Shown piece by piece: positions 33,218 to 44,058 of a stretch of 64,000 nucleotides of DNA. This DNA is from Thauera sp. (GTDB taxonomy: Bacteria; Pseudomonadota; Gammaproteobacteria; Burkholderiales; Rhodocyclaceae): positions 26,922 through 90,921 of the forward strand of contig JACKMB010000008.1 in assembly GCA_024235615.1 (NCBI GenBank), in the 5' to 3' direction. Both the position numbers and the translations under genes were made by a program. Position 1 is the stretch's first letter. Every line of letters begins with the position of its first letter. The notes below the pieces were generated by a model that had not been told where the DNA came from, did not search any database, and saw only the letters and a list, made by a program, of their open reading frames with translations.

Positions 33218-33925
33218 TTATTCAGCCTCGCCGATCTCGAACTCGATCTTGCCCGCACCTTCCACGGATCCCTCCAGGCGATCGCCCGGCTTCACCGGGC
33301 CGACGCCCTCCGGCGTGCCGGTGTAGATCAGGTCGCCGGGCTGCAGGTGGTAGTAGGTGGACAGGTCCGCGATGATCTCCGGGATGCTCCAGATCATGTC
33401 GGAGAGATCGGCACGCTGACGCACCTCTCCGTTGACTCTCAGCACGATCTCTCCGCTACGCAGCAACTCGCCACCCGCGGGCTGAATCTCGCCGCACACC
33501 GCGCCGCTCTCCACATTCTTCGCGAGGTCCCAGGGGTTACCCTTCGCCTTGGCTGCGGCCTGCAGGTCGCGGCGCGTCATGTCGAGGCCGCAGCCATATC
33601 CGTAGATCATGCGGCGGGCTGCCGACTCGTCCACACGAAAGCCGGCTTCGCCGATCGCTACCACGAGTTCCATTTCGTGATGGTAGTCGTGGGTCTCGGG
33701 CGGGTAGGGCGCAGTGCTGCCCGAGAGGGCGAGGTTTGCGGAGGACTTGGTGAAGTACACCGGGCGCATGCTGCCCTTGTCCACCGAGGTGCCCATCTCT
33801 AGCGCATGGGCCTGATAGTTGCGGCCGACGAAGAACAGGCGGTTGACCGGGAAGCGCGCGCCGGTGCCGCGAACGGGCAGGGAGACGGGCGCCGGGGGCG
33901 CCCACAGGTAGTTGATTTCGGGCAT
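33218..33925 (-). CDS. Fumarylacetoacetate hydrolase family protein
   Basis: A 235-residue FAH-family enzyme (C-C bond hydrolase/decarboxylase fold). The N-terminal [30 protein letters not shown] with metal-binding Glu residues, and the C-terminal [20 protein letters not shown] are typical. The small single-domain form resembles fumarylpyruvate hydrolases of the gentisate pathway, but no other pathway genes are nearby, so the substrate is open. I chose the ATG at 33925, which has AGAGG eight bases upstream, over the one at 33943. Divergent from purL. Confidence 0.85.
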   Translation of the reverse strand: MPEINYLWAPPAPVSLPVRGTGARFPVNRLFFVGRNYQAHALEMGTSVDKGSMRPVYFTKSSANLALSGSTAPYPPETHDYHHEMELVVAIGEAGFRVDESAARRMIYGYGCGLDMTRRDLQAAAKAKGNPWDLAKNVESGAVCGEIQPAGGELLRSGEIVLRVNGEVRQRADLSDMIWSIPEIIADLSTYYHLQPGDLIYTGTPEGVGPVKPGDRLEGSVEGAGKIEFEIGEAE

Positions 33926-33989
33926 TTCGGGCCTCTTGCTCATCGAGCCCGGGAGTCTACAACGGCCCGGACTGCCGAAGGGGCTCGGT

Positions 33990-33995
33990 TATAAT
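33990..33995 (+). promoter_or_regulatory. Probable -10 element for purL
   Basis: A perfect TATAAT about 94 bases before the purL ATG. No clear -35 is seen at the right distance, so an activator or a degenerate -35 may be involved. Confidence 0.4.
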
Positions 33996-34088
33996 GTTGC
34001 ACTGCCCGCGAACAGTCCCGCAGGGCTCCTCGCGGCCTCCTCTGGCATCTGTCCGCACTGCCCGTATCCGACCCGGTTTCTCGAGAAC

Positions 34089-37000
34089 ATGACTTCGATC
34101 CTCAAGCTGCGTGGCGCCCCGGCGCTGTCCTCCTCCCGTCTGGAACGTCTTTCCCGCGCCGTCGGCGAAGTGTTGCCCAAGCTGGCTGGGCTGGCTGCGG
34201 AGCACTGGTATTTCGTCGAGGTCTCTAGCTCACTGGACGAGGCGGAGCTCGCGCGCCTCGTCGATCTTCTGGACGCGCGTCCGGCAAGCGCGGAGGCGCC
34301 TGCGGGCTCCTTGCGCCTCGTCGTGCCGCGCCTGGGCACGATCTCGCCGTGGTCGTCCAAGGCCACCGACATCGCCCACCAGTGCGGCTTCGACAAGATC
34401 GTGCGCATCGAACGCGGCATCGCCTACTCGATCGACGCGCGCGGGGTGGACGGCAACGCGGCCCTGCAGGCGCGCCTGCACGACCGCATGACCGAGTCGG
34501 TGCTGAGCAGCGTAAATGAGGCCGAGGCGCTCTTCCACCACTACCAGCCGCAGCCGCTCACCACGGTGGACATCCTCGCCGGCGGCCGCGCTGCGCTGGA
34601 GAAGGCCAACGGCGAGCTTGGCCTGGCGCTGTCCGAGGACGAGATCGACTACCTGGTCGAGAACTTCACTCGCATGGGGCGCAACCCCACCGACGTCGAG
34701 TTGATGATGTTCGCCCAGGCCAACTCCGAGCACTGCCGGCACAAGATCTTCAACGCCGACTGGGTGATCGACGCGCGGCCGATGGAGAAATCGCTGTTCG
34801 GCATGATCAAGGACACCCACAAGGCGCACCCCGAAGGCACGGTCGTCGCCTACTCGGACAACGCCTCGGTGATCGAGGGCGCGCGCATCGCCCGCCTCTA
34901 CCCGGACGCCGACGGCGCCTTCCGCTACCACGACGAGGACACCCACATCCTCGCCAAGGTCGAGACCCACAACCACCCGACCGCAATCTCGCCCTTCCCG
35001 GGCGCGGCCACCGGCGCCGGCGGCGAGATCCGCGACGAGGGCGCGACCGGCCGCGGCTCGCGTCCCAAGGCGGGCCTGGCCGGATTCACCGTCTCCAACC
35101 TAAACATCCCCGACTTCGGCCAGCCCTGGGAGAAGCCCTATGGCAAGCCCGAGCGGATCGCCTCCGCGCTCGACATCATGATCGAGGGCCCGATCGGCGC
35201 CGCTGCGTTCAACAACGAGTTCGGCCGCCCCAACCTCGCGGGCTACTTCCGCACCTTCGAACAGGCGGTGCAGGGCGAGGTGCGCGGCTACCACAAGCCG
35301 ATCATGATCGCCGGCGGCCTGGGCAGCATCCAGGCGCAGCAGGCCGAGAAGCCTACCTTCCCCCCCGGCACGCTGCTGATCCAGCTCGGCGGGCCGGGCA
35401 TGCTCATCGGCCTGGGTGGCGGTGCGGCCTCGTCGATGGCCACCGGCACCAACACCGCCGACCTCGACTTCGCCTCGGTGCAGCGTGGCAACCCCGAGAT
35501 CCAGCGTCGCTGCCAGGAGGTCATCGACGCCTGCTGGCAGCAGGGCGACAGGAACCCGATCATCGCCATCCACGACGTCGGCGCCGGTGGCCTGTCGAAC
35601 GCGATGCCCGAGCTCGCCGACCACGCCGGCTTGGGCGCGCACTTCGAGCTGCGCGAGGTGCACATCGAGGAGCCGGGCATGAGCCCGCGCGAGATCTGGT
35701 CGAACGAGTCGCAGGAGCGCTACGTGATTGCGATCGCGCCCGAGAGCCTGCCGATGTTCGAGGCCTTCTGCGAGCGCGAGCGCTGCCCCTTCGCTGTCCT
35801 CGGCACCGCCACCGCAGACGGCCACCTCACCGTGTCCGACCGCCACTTCGGCAACAAGCCCGTGGACATGGACATGAAGGTGCTGCTCGGCAAGCCGCCC
35901 AAGATGACGCGCAACGTGTCGCGGCGCGCGGTTCACCTGCCGCCCTTCGACACCACCGGCTTCGACCTGCAGGAGGCCGGGATGCGCGTGCTGCGCGTGC
36001 CGGCGGTGGCGAGCAAGAGCTTCCTGATCACCATCGGCGACCGCTCGGTGGGCGGCCTCACCGCGCGCGACCAGTTCGTCGGCCCCTGGCAGGTGCCGGT
36101 GGCCGACGTCGCGGTCACCGCGATGAGCTTCCAGGGCTACCGCGGCGAAGCCTTCGCGATGGGCGAGCGCACGCCGCTGGCCTGCGTCGATGCGCCGGCC
36201 TCGGGACGCATGGCGATCGGCGAGGCGATCACCAACATCGCCGCCGCCGACATCGCCAAGCTGGGCGACGTCAAGCTGTCAGCAAACTGGATGGCCGCGG
36301 CCGGTCACCGCGGCGAGGATGCGCGGCTCTTCGACACGGTCAAGGCCGTCTCCGAGTTCTGCGTCGCTGCCGGCCTGTCCATCCCGGTGGGCAAGGACTC
36401 GCTGTCGATGCGCACCGCCTGGCGCGACGGCGAAGAGGACAAGCAGGTCGTCGCCCCGCTGTCGCTGATCGCCACCGCCTTCGCCCCGGTGCAGGACATC
36501 CGCGCCACGCTCACCCCGCAGCTGCAGCTGCCCGAAGGCGTCGAGACCGAGCTGCTGCTCATCGACCTCGGCAACGGCAAGAACCGCCTCGGCGGCTCGG
36601 CTTTCGCCCAGGCCTACGAGTCGGTCGGCGAGCACGCTCCGGATGTCGATCCCGCCCAGCTCGCGGCCTTCTTCGAGACCGTGCAGCGACTGCGCCGCGA
36701 CGGCCTGCTGCTGGCCTACCACGACCGCTCGGACGGTGGCCTCTTCGCCACCGTGTGCGAGATGGCTTTCGCCGCGAAGTGCGGCCTGTCGCTGATCCTC
36801 GACACCGTGTGCTACGACCCCTACATGATGGATGTCGATGGCCTCGAGAAGAAGCCCGACACCCTCAAGGGTCGCTTCGACGACCGCCTGTTCGCGGGGC
36901 TCTTCGCCGAGGAGCTCGGCGCGGTCATCCAGATCCGCCGCGAAGACCGCTCCCGCATCACCGAGCTGCTGCGCGCGGCGAAGCTCGCTTACCACTTCAT

Positions 37001-38024
37001 CGGTGAGCCCAACGACAAGGACGAGATCCGCTTCCGGCGCAACGCCAAGCTCGTGTTCTCCGCCAGCCGCGTCGAGCTGCTGCAGGCCTGGTCCGAGACC
37101 AGCCACCGCATCGCCAGGCTGCGCGACGACCCCGAGTCGGCGCAGCAGGAGTTCGACGCGCTCGCCGACGCCGCCGACCCTGGCCTGTCGGTGGCGCTGT
37201 CCTTCGATGTGCGCGAGGACGTCGCCGCGCCCTTCATCGCCAGCGGTGCACGGCCCAAGGTCGTCGTGCTGCGCGAGCAGGGGGTCAATTCGCAGTTCGA
37301 GATGGCGGCGGCTTTCGAGCGCGCGGGCTTCACCCCGGTCGATGTGCATATGTCGGACCTGCAGGCGGGCCGCATCGATCTCGCCGACTTCCATGGGATG
37401 GCGGCCTGTGGCGGCTTCTCTTATGGCGACGTGCTCGGGGCGGGGCAGGGCTGGGCCAAGTCCATCCTCTTCAACCCGCGGCTGAAGGACGAGTTCGCGG
37501 CCTTCTTCGGGCGTGGCGACACCTTCGCGCTCGGTGTGTGCAACGGCTGCCAGATGATGGCCCACCTCGCGCCGATCATCCCCGGCGCCGAGGCCTGGCC
37601 GACCTTCCACCGCAACCGCAGCGAGCAGTTCGAGGCGCGCTTCGTCATGGTGGAGGTCGCCGACAGTCCGTCGATCCTGCTGCAGGGCATGGCCGGCAGC
37701 CGCATGCCGATCGTCGTCAGCCACGGCGAGGGCAGGGCGGTGTTCCGCAGCGAGGCAGATCGCGAACGTGCCCTCCTGGCCCTGCGCTACGTGGATAACC
37801 GCGGCAATCCGGCGCAGGCCTACCCGGCGAATCCCAACGGATCGCCGGCCGGCGTGACGGGTTTCACTAGCACCGATGGGCGTTTCACGATCATGATGCC
37901 GCATCCCGAGCGCACCGCGCGTACCCTGCAGATGTCGTGGGCGCCGCAGTGGCTGGTAAAGGACAGCCCCGACGCCTCGCCCTGGCTGCGCATGTTCCGC
38001 AACGCCCGGGCCTGGCTTGGCTGA
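34089..38024 (+). CDS. purL: Phosphoribosylformylglycinamidine synthase, single-chain
   Basis: A 1,311-residue PurL of the large proteobacterial type, performing the fourth step of purine synthesis (FGAR + Gln + ATP to FGAM). The N-terminal domain, two ATPase halves ([43 protein letters not shown]) and the C-terminal glutaminase with nucleophile Cys1151 ([10 protein letters not shown]) and PHPERTART are present. I start at the ATG at 34089 ([18 protein letters not shown]); in-frame codons upstream run through the promoter region. purE and purK lie at 59 kb. Confidence 0.97.
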   Translation: MTSILKLRGAPALSSSRLERLSRAVGEVLPKLAGLAAEHWYFVEVSSSLDEAELARLVDLLDARPASAEAPAGSLRLVVPRLGTISPWSSKATDIAHQCGFDKIVRIERGIAYSIDARGVDGNAALQARLHDRMTESVLSSVNEAEALFHHYQPQPLTTVDILAGGRAALEKANGELGLALSEDEIDYLVENFTRMGRNPTDVELMMFAQANSEHCRHKIFNADWVIDARPMEKSLFGMIKDTHKAHPEGTVVAYSDNASVIEGARIARLYPDADGAFRYHDEDTHILAKVETHNHPTAISPFPGAATGAGGEIRDEGATGRGSRPKAGLAGFTVSNLNIPDFGQPWEKPYGKPERIASALDIMIEGPIGAAAFNNEFGRPNLAGYFRTFEQAVQGEVRGYHKPIMIAGGLGSIQAQQAEKPTFPPGTLLIQLGGPGMLIGLGGGAASSMATGTNTADLDFASVQRGNPEIQRRCQEVIDACWQQGDRNPIIAIHDVGAGGLSNAMPELADHAGLGAHFELREVHIEEPGMSPREIWSNESQERYVIAIAPESLPMFEAFCERERCPFAVLGTATADGHLTVSDRHFGNKPVDMDMKVLLGKPPKMTRNVSRRAVHLPPFDTTGFDLQEAGMRVLRVPAVASKSFLITIGDRSVGGLTARDQFVGPWQVPVADVAVTAMSFQGYRGEAFAMGERTPLACVDAPASGRMAIGEAITNIAAADIAKLGDVKLSANWMAAAGHRGEDARLFDTVKAVSEFCVAAGLSIPVGKDSLSMRTAWRDGEEDKQVVAPLSLIATAFAPVQDIRATLTPQLQLPEGVETELLLIDLGNGKNRLGGSAFAQAYESVGEHAPDVDPAQLAAFFETVQRLRRDGLLLAYHDRSDGGLFATVCEMAFAAKCGLSLILDTVCYDPYMMDVDGLEKKPDTLKGRFDDRLFAGLFAEELGAVIQIRREDRSRITELLRAAKLAYHFIGEPNDKDEIRFRRNAKLVFSASRVELLQAWSETSHRIARLRDDPESAQQEFDALADAADPGLSVALSFDVREDVAAPFIASGARPKVVVLREQGVNSQFEMAAAFERAGFTPVDVHMSDLQAGRIDLADFHGMAACGGFSYGDVLGAGQGWAKSILFNPRLKDEFAAFFGRGDTFALGVCNGCQMMAHLAPIIPGAEAWPTFHRNRSEQFEARFVMVEVADSPSILLQGMAGSRMPIVVSHGEGRAVFRSEADRERALLALRYVDNRGNPAQAYPANPNGSPAGVTGFTSTDGRFTIMMPHPERTARTLQMSWAPQWLVKDSPDASPWLRMFRNARAWLG

Positions 38025-38141
38025 TCGTGGGACCACCCGATCCGGGTAGTCGGGCATGATTTTGTGCTCAAGCTGTCGAGACGCCTGCCGTTATGATTTT
38101 CCGGTCTGTGATCATGGCGGACGTCACTGTGGGGGAATGAA

Positions 38142-39467
38142 TTGAGCCAGACGATTTCGACGCGCGAACTGAGGCTCGGCATGTTCGTCGTCGGCATCGA
38201 CCGTCCATGGACCGAGACGCCGTTCATGATGCAGGGTTTCCTGCTCGAGAACGCCGACCAGCTCCGGGCACTGCAGAAGTACTGCCGCTCGGTCACGATC
38301 GATCGCTCGCGCTCGATCGGTGACCAGTACAGCGCCAAGGTCTTCGACAAGGACGCGGCCCTGCGCGGTGCGGACGGGCTCGTACGCAAGCACCCCGACG
38401 TCGTCGAGTCGCGCATCGAGGCGCAGCGCTTCATCAAGGTCGCGCGCAGCTTCAAGGGGAAGATCCATACCCGCCGCCAGCCGCACATCCCGCGCATCCG
38501 CAGCGAGGACGGGCGCAGCCGGCTCGAATCCGAGCTGCTCTACTCGGCGCCGATCGTCGATGACGTCTACCGAGCCTTGCGCGAGGCCCAGCTCGCGATC
38601 GACGGCAATGTCGCCATCGACGTCCCCCAGATCAACGGGCTGGTCGGTGAGATGGCCGCCGGCGTGCAGCGCAATCCCGACGCCCTGCTCTGGCTCACCC
38701 GCCTCAAGCGCACCGACCAGTATGCCTACGACCACGCGGTCAACGTCTCGGTGCATGCGATGGTGTTCGCCCGCTTCGTCGGCCTCAGCGGCAAGCAGGT
38801 GCATCAGCTCGGCCTCGCCGGCTTGCTCCAGGACATCGGCAAGGTGCAGATCGACTACGGCCTGCTCGGCAAGCCGGGTCCGCTCGACGAGCACGAGTTC
38901 GAGCATGTCAAGGCCCACGTCACCAACACCGTGCGGCTGCTGCAGGCCCACCAGGACTTCGACGCCGAAGTGCTGGCGATCATCGGCGCGCACCACGAGC
39001 GCTTCGACGGCACCGGCTATCCGCGCGGCCTCGAGGGCATGAGCATCCCGCTGCCGGCAGAGATGGCCGGCATCATCGACGCCTACTGCGCGATGACCCG
39101 CGACCGTGTCTATCGCGAGGCCGTCTCCAGCCAGCGCGCCATGGAAACGCTCAACCAGCTGCGCAACACCCAATTCCGCGACACCCTGGTCGACCAGTTC
39201 CTGCAGTGCATCGGCCTCTACCCGATCGGCACGCTCGTCGAGCTCAACAGCGGCGAGGTCGGCGTGGTGATCCAGCAGAACCAGGTGCGCCGATTGCAGC
39301 CGCGTGTGCTCGTGCTGCTCGCCCCCGACAAGAGCGTGGAGCGCTTCCCCCGCACCCTCGACCTGCTGATGCAGCCCGAGACCACCGCCGGCGAGCCCTA
39401 CCGCATCGTGCAGGCGCTGCCTCCCAACGCCTTCGGCATCGACCCCAACGACTTCTTCCTCGCCTGA
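38142..39467 (+). CDS. HD-GYP domain protein with DUF3391 N-terminus, HD histidine replaced
   Basis: A 441-residue protein. Residues 1 to about 135 match the DUF3391 domain (RELRLGMFVVGIDRPWTETP); residues about 185-370 form an HD-GYP domain. HHERFDGTGYPRGL (His284, His285 and the GYP motif) is intact, but the HD doublet is Gln230-Asp231 (LLQDIGK) instead of His-Asp. HD-GYP proteins hydrolyse c-di-GMP at a di- or tri-iron centre that uses this His, so activity may be lost or altered. The start is TTG at 38142 with GGGGGAA upstream. The EAL protein gene begins two bases after its stop. Confidence 0.9.
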   Translation: MSQTISTRELRLGMFVVGIDRPWTETPFMMQGFLLENADQLRALQKYCRSVTIDRSRSIGDQYSAKVFDKDAALRGADGLVRKHPDVVESRIEAQRFIKVARSFKGKIHTRRQPHIPRIRSEDGRSRLESELLYSAPIVDDVYRALREAQLAIDGNVAIDVPQINGLVGEMAAGVQRNPDALLWLTRLKRTDQYAYDHAVNVSVHAMVFARFVGLSGKQVHQLGLAGLLQDIGKVQIDYGLLGKPGPLDEHEFEHVKAHVTNTVRLLQAHQDFDAEVLAIIGAHHERFDGTGYPRGLEGMSIPLPAEMAGIIDAYCAMTRDRVYREAVSSQRAMETLNQLRNTQFRDTLVDQFLQCIGLYPIGTLVELNSGEVGVVIQQNQVRRLQPRVLVLLAPDKSVERFPRTLDLLMQPETTAGEPYRIVQALPPNAFGIDPNDFFLA

Positions 39468-39469
39468 AC

Positions 39470-40774
39470 ATGGATTCGCTGATCCCGAACGGCTTTCTCG
39501 CCGCACTCACCGAGGTCTCGGCGCGCCTGGCCGAGATCGGGAACGAAGGACACGGGGTCGGCGTGATCTCCCTCTATGCCCAGCCCGACGCTGCGCTCTA
39601 TCGGCTTCCGCTCGAGCACCTGCGCCGCTTCGAGCGCGCCATGGAGCGTCGGATCCGCGCCCAGCTGCGCAGCCGCGACAGCCTGTTCGCGGTCGATGGC
39701 AAGGAGTGGCTGATCGTGCTGCCCCGGGTGCCCAGCTCCGCGGTGCTCACGCTCGGCATGCTGCGCTTCGAGCAGACCTTCAACGACAGCCCGCTGGCGG
39801 TCGACGGGCTCGAGGCGCCGGTGCGCGTGGTTTGTGGCGCGGCGATATCGCCCGACCACGGCAAGGACGGCTTCCATCTGCTGCAGTCGGCGCGCATCGC
39901 CGGCCTGGTTGCCGGGCGTGCAGACAGCGGAAGCCTGCTCTTCGAGTCCTCGATGGAGCGCAGCGCGCCCAACGTCGCGCTGCTCGAGCGCGACCTGCGG
40001 ACGGCTTTTTCCGGCGGGCCGGAGCTCGAGCTCTGGCTGCAGCCCAAGGTCCACCTCGCCAGCGCAGAGTGCCGCAGCGCCGAGGCCCTGCTGCGCTGGC
40101 GCAACAGCGCGGGCGATTTCGTGCCGCCGCCGGTGGTGGTCGGTCTGATCGACCGCCTCGGCCTGCGTCACCGTTTCAACCGCTGGCTGTTCCAGCAGGC
40201 CGCGCAGAGCCTGCATCAGCTGCGCATGGAAGGCCTGGAGGTCGACGTCTCGATCAACCTCTCCGCCACCGACCTCTACGACGCCGAAGTCCCCGACCTG
40301 ATCAGCCAGGCGCTGTCGACCTGGAACCTCGAGGCCGGGCGGCTGTGTCTGGAGATCACCGAGACCAGCATGATGGACGAGAGCGCGGGCAGCAACGTCT
40401 CCGAGGTCCTTCACCGGCTGCGCGAGCTTGGCGTCTCGCTCTCGATCGACGACTTCGGCACCGGGTTCTCGGGCATGAGCCGGCTCAAGCGGCTCGCCGT
40501 GCAGGAGGTCAAGATCGACCGCAGCTTCGTCATCGACCTCCTCGCCTCGGCGCGCGACCGCGAGATCGCTGCCTCGATCATCGACCTCTCGCACCGCCTC
40601 GGCATCGAGGTCACTGCCGAAGGCGTGGAGGACGCTGACACCGCCGAACTGCTCGCAGGCATGGGCTGCGACTATATCCAGGGCTTCCTGCACGCCCGGG
40701 CCTTGCCGCTCGCGGAATTCGTCGCCTGGGTGCGCGCGCGCGAAGGCATCGGCCGCCAAGCGGCGCAAACCTGA
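39470..40774 (+). CDS. EAL-domain c-di-GMP phosphodiesterase with degenerate GGDEF region
   Basis: A 434-residue protein. Its first half (to about 175) looks like a degenerate GGDEF domain; the signature position reads DGKEW, so no cyclase activity is expected. The EAL domain (about 185-425) has the needed residues: EALLRW, NLSATDL, EITET, IDDFGTGFSGMSRL, VKIDRSF, EGVED and YIQGF. It should cleave c-di-GMP to pGpG. It is translationally adjacent to the HD-GYP gene, which suggests joint regulation. Confidence 0.9.
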   Translation: MDSLIPNGFLAALTEVSARLAEIGNEGHGVGVISLYAQPDAALYRLPLEHLRRFERAMERRIRAQLRSRDSLFAVDGKEWLIVLPRVPSSAVLTLGMLRFEQTFNDSPLAVDGLEAPVRVVCGAAISPDHGKDGFHLLQSARIAGLVAGRADSGSLLFESSMERSAPNVALLERDLRTAFSGGPELELWLQPKVHLASAECRSAEALLRWRNSAGDFVPPPVVVGLIDRLGLRHRFNRWLFQQAAQSLHQLRMEGLEVDVSINLSATDLYDAEVPDLISQALSTWNLEAGRLCLEITETSMMDESAGSNVSEVLHRLRELGVSLSIDDFGTGFSGMSRLKRLAVQEVKIDRSFVIDLLASARDREIAASIIDLSHRLGIEVTAEGVEDADTAELLAGMGCDYIQGFLHARALPLAEFVAWVRAREGIGRQAAQT

Positions 40775-40850
40775 CCGCGATCAAATTACGCGGGGGATGA
40801 TCGGGTAGAATCCTGCTCATCGTTGTGGTTTCCACGGATCCGATTCCCTC

Positions 40851-41267
40851 ATGCAGCGCTTCTGCCGACGTCTCCACGCCTGGATCGCGATCTTCGCGAT
40901 GGCGATGAGCGCGCTGGCGCCGGCGGTCAGCCGGGCGATGGGACCCGACGAGCATGGCCGCTACCTCGTCCAGCTGTGTTCTGCAGCCGGTGTCGAATGG
41001 GTGGAACTCACCGCCGATGAGGCCGCCTTCTATGGCGAGACCGGCGCGGTGAGCTCGGAATCCGACCCGGCCCAATCCGCTCCTTCGCTAGACCACTGCC
41101 CCTACTGCTCCGCCCAGTTCGGCAGCGCGCTGCCGCCCACGCCAGCGCTTTCGCCGTCCTTCGCCGTCGCCGGCGGAGCGGTGCTGCCCACGCTCTTCCT
41201 CGTCGCGCCGCAGCCGCTCTTCGCCTGGTCGCCCGCGCACCCGCGCGCCCCGCCTGCGCGCGCCTGA
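40851..41267 (+). CDS. DUF2946 family protein
   Basis: A 138-residue protein with an N-terminal hydrophobic segment (WIAIFAMAMSALAPAVSRA) like a signal peptide or anchor and the LDHCPYCSAQF motif of DUF2946, a family often found near copper uptake and copper chaperone genes. A second hydrophobic stretch (AVAGGAVLPTLFLVA) lies near the C-terminus. The Cys-x-x-Cys may bind copper; that is inference from context. Confidence 0.78.
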   Translation: MQRFCRRLHAWIAIFAMAMSALAPAVSRAMGPDEHGRYLVQLCSAAGVEWVELTADEAAFYGETGAVSSESDPAQSAPSLDHCPYCSAQFGSALPPTPALSPSFAVAGGAVLPTLFLVAPQPLFAWSPAHPRAPPARA

Positions 41268-41459
41268 CCCTGCGCACCTGCGGACGCCACTCGCGTTCGC
41301 CGCAGTGGTCCTTTCCCTCGCCTGAAGCCCTTCCTCGCCCGCCGGCCTGCCGGTCGCGCGAGTCCCCCGCGCGCAAGCCCGTGTTCGACGCCTCCTCTTC
41401 CGGAGCGCGCCAGCGCGCGACCGTGCGGACCCCGATACTCCATCCACCGGAGAACCACG

Positions 41460-41921
41460 ATGCAAAAGCCGCTCCTGGCTGCGCCGCTGCTGGCCGCCTT
41501 CGCCCTCCTCGGCAGCGCCGTCGCGCACGCCGAAGTCACCGTCGCCGAGCCCTGGGTGCGCGCCACCGTGCCCGCGCAGAAGGCTACCGGCGCCTTCATG
41601 CACCTGAAGTCCGACGCCGACGCCCGCCTCGTGTCGGCCGCTTCGCCGGTCGCCGGCGTGGTCGAGATCCACGAGATGTTCATGGACAAGGACGTCATGA
41701 AGATGAGCCCCATCCCCGGTCTCGACCTCCCCGCCGGCCGGGACGTCGAGCTCAAGCCGGGCGGCTACCACGTGATGCTGATGGACCTGAAGCAGCAGGT
41801 GAAGGTCGGCGACGAGGTCCCGCTCACGCTGACGATCGAGAACAAGGACGGCAGCCGCGCCACGATCGAGCTCAAGGCCGCAGCGCGCCCGCTCAACGCA
41901 CCGATGAAGATGCATCACTGA
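41460..41921 (+). CDS. Periplasmic copper chaperone PCuAC family
   Basis: A 153-residue secreted protein (signal peptide ending around AVAHA) of the PCu(A)C/DUF461 family. The Cu(I)-binding pattern is visible: EIHEMFM, KMSPI and, further on, GYHVMLMDL, with a His/Met-rich end (PMKMHH). Such proteins carry copper to cytochrome oxidase or other periplasmic cuproenzymes. Encoded between DUF2946 and the copper TonB receptor. GGAG precedes the ATG. Confidence 0.92.
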   Translation: MQKPLLAAPLLAAFALLGSAVAHAEVTVAEPWVRATVPAQKATGAFMHLKSDADARLVSAASPVAGVVEIHEMFMDKDVMKMSPIPGLDLPAGRDVELKPGGYHVMLMDLKQQVKVGDEVPLTLTIENKDGSRATIELKAAARPLNAPMKMHH

Positions 41922-41982
41922 GCGCGGGCCAACCCCGTTTCATCTGCAGCATCCACGTCTTTTTAAGCAAATGGAAAACAAC

Positions 41983-43965
41983 ATGAACAGGATCTTCAAA
42001 CGCCTCCCGCTCGCCGTGGCCGTGTCCATGGCCCTGCCGGTCCTCGCCCAGGCCCAGGAAACCCGGCTCGGCAGCGTGGTCGTGACTGCCCCCGTCACCG
42101 AGGCGCCGCTCACCGTCACCACCGACCCCAAGGCCCCGCGCCAGCCCCTGCCGGCGCACGATGGCGCCGACATGCTCAAGAGCATTCCGGGCTTCTCGGT
42201 GATCCGGAAGGGCGGTACCGACGGTGATCCGGTCTTCCGCGGGATGTCGGGCTCGCGGCTCGGCATCCTGCTCGACGGGCAGGAAATTCATGGTGGCTGC
42301 GGCGGCCGCATGGATCCGCCCACGGCCTACATCTACCCGGAGGCCTATGACCGCGTGACCGTGCTGAAGGGGCCGCAGAGCGTGCTTTACTTGCCGGGCA
42401 GTTCGGCCGGGGTGGTGCTCTTCGAGCGTGACATCCAGCGCATGTCCGAACCCGGCTGGAGTGCTCAAGGCAGCCTCACCTTCGGCAGTTTCGGCCGCAA
42501 CGATCAATACCTGGAGGCGCGTGGCGGCAATCCGGACTTCTATGCACGCGCCAACGCTACGCGCTCCGATAGCGACAACTACGAGGATGGCGACGGGAAG
42601 GAGGTGCACTCCTTCTACACACGCTGGAGCACCAGTGCCGCCTTGGGCTGGACGCCGGATGACCATACCCTGATCGAGCTTAGCGCGGGTCGTTCGGACG
42701 GCGAGGCGGCCTACGCCGACCGCGCAATGGACGGGACGAAGTTTGAGCGCGAGAACGTCGGCCTCAAGTTCGAAAAGCGCAACGTTTCCGCGCTGGTGAA
42801 CAAGGTCGAGGCCAATGTCTATTACAGCTACATCGACCATGTGATGGACAACTACAGCCTTCGCGCCAATAAGGGCGTGAAGATGCTGAACAACCCTGAC
42901 CGCGAGACCAAGGGCGGCCGGGTTGCCGTGACGCTGACACCGACTGAGTCGGTTCAGGTCGTACTCGGTGCAGACATGAAGACCGACGAGCACACGTTCC
43001 GCGATGGAACGAACTACTACTCGAAGCCGCGGACGGGGGATCTGAGCTTCGACCGCTATGGCGTATTCGGTGAGGCTACCTACGCCCTCGATGATGTACG
43101 CCGGGTCATCGGTGGCTTGCGTCTCGACGACCACGAAGTCACGAACGACAAGATGGGTGGCGTGAAAGAGAGCGAGACGCTGCCCAGCGGCTTCCTGCGT
43201 TTCGAGCAGGATTACGCCGGCGGCGCGGGTACCTGGTATGCCGGGCTCGGCCACGCCGAGCGTTTCCCCGATTACTGGGAGTACATGCGCACCGGCAATA
43301 CGATCGTGGTTCCCGACGCACGAACTTTCGACACGCTCGATTCCGAGAAGACCACCCAACTCGACATTGGCGCGAACTGGACGCATGGCGAATGGTCAGC
43401 CTCGGTATCGGGCTTCTACAGCAAGGTCGACGACTACATCCTGCTGCGCTGGGTCAGCGACAAGGCCGCCAACGTACGCAACGTGGATGCGACCGTGTAT
43501 GGCCTGGAGGGCGACCTCGCGTGGCGCTTTGCGCCGAACTGGCAAGCCTATGGAACCCTCGCCTGGGTGCGCGGCAGCAACGATACGGACGACAAGCCGC
43601 TCGCCCAGCAGCCGCCGCTCGAAGCGAAGCTCGGCGTCGAGTACGACAACCGTGTGTTCTCCTACGGTGCGCTGCTGCGGATGGTGTCGGAGCAGGACCG
43701 TTACGACATCGGCTCGGGCAGCATCGTGGCGAACGGGCAGGACCTCGGTCCGACCGGGGGCTTCGCGACCCTGGCGCTCAACGCAGGCTGGCGCCCGAAC
43801 AAGACGACCCTGCTGACGGCCGGTGTCGACAACGTTTTCGATCGCACTTATCGCGAGCACCTCGGCAAAGGTGGCTGGGACTTCGGTTCCGCGAAGGTAA
43901 CGGATCTTCGCATCAACGAACCCGGCCGCACCTTCTGGCTGAAGGCGCAGGTGGCGCTCGACTGA
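41983..43965 (+). CDS. TonB-dependent copper receptor, OprC/NosA type
   Basis: A 660-residue outer-membrane beta-barrel with signal peptide, plug domain and barrel. The plug carries HGGCGGRMDPPTAY, where Cys106 and Met110 match the Cys-x3-Met copper site known from Pseudomonas OprC; the related NosA supplies copper for nitrous oxide reductase. The C-terminus ends in an aromatic/hydrophobic strand (FWLKAQVALD). I prefer the ATG at 41983 because GGAA lies six bases upstream; the ATG at 41971 would add four residues and has no such site. It follows the copper chaperone gene. Confidence 0.92.
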   Translation: MNRIFKRLPLAVAVSMALPVLAQAQETRLGSVVVTAPVTEAPLTVTTDPKAPRQPLPAHDGADMLKSIPGFSVIRKGGTDGDPVFRGMSGSRLGILLDGQEIHGGCGGRMDPPTAYIYPEAYDRVTVLKGPQSVLYLPGSSAGVVLFERDIQRMSEPGWSAQGSLTFGSFGRNDQYLEARGGNPDFYARANATRSDSDNYEDGDGKEVHSFYTRWSTSAALGWTPDDHTLIELSAGRSDGEAAYADRAMDGTKFERENVGLKFEKRNVSALVNKVEANVYYSYIDHVMDNYSLRANKGVKMLNNPDRETKGGRVAVTLTPTESVQVVLGADMKTDEHTFRDGTNYYSKPRTGDLSFDRYGVFGEATYALDDVRRVIGGLRLDDHEVTNDKMGGVKESETLPSGFLRFEQDYAGGAGTWYAGLGHAERFPDYWEYMRTGNTIVVPDARTFDTLDSEKTTQLDIGANWTHGEWSASVSGFYSKVDDYILLRWVSDKAANVRNVDATVYGLEGDLAWRFAPNWQAYGTLAWVRGSNDTDDKPLAQQPPLEAKLGVEYDNRVFSYGALLRMVSEQDRYDIGSGSIVANGQDLGPTGGFATLALNAGWRPNKTTLLTAGVDNVFDRTYREHLGKGGWDFGSAKVTDLRINEPGRTFWLKAQVALD

Positions 43966-43982
43966 GCGCGCTCGCGCCGCAT

Positions 43983-44022
43983 CCGGGCTGCGGGCGGGGA
44001 GGGGTCTCCGCCTGCGGCCCGG
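43983..44022 (+). terminator. GC-rich hairpin between copper receptor and regulator genes
   Basis: A long imperfect stem (CCGGGCTGCGGGCGG with CCGCCTGCGGCCCGG around a GGGAG-rich tip), 18 bases after the receptor stop. No T run follows, so it could terminate, attenuate, or protect the upstream mRNA. Confidence 0.45.
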
Positions 44023-44058
44023 CAAATCGAATCCTTCGTCCCGAGGGGGGGCGAAAAC

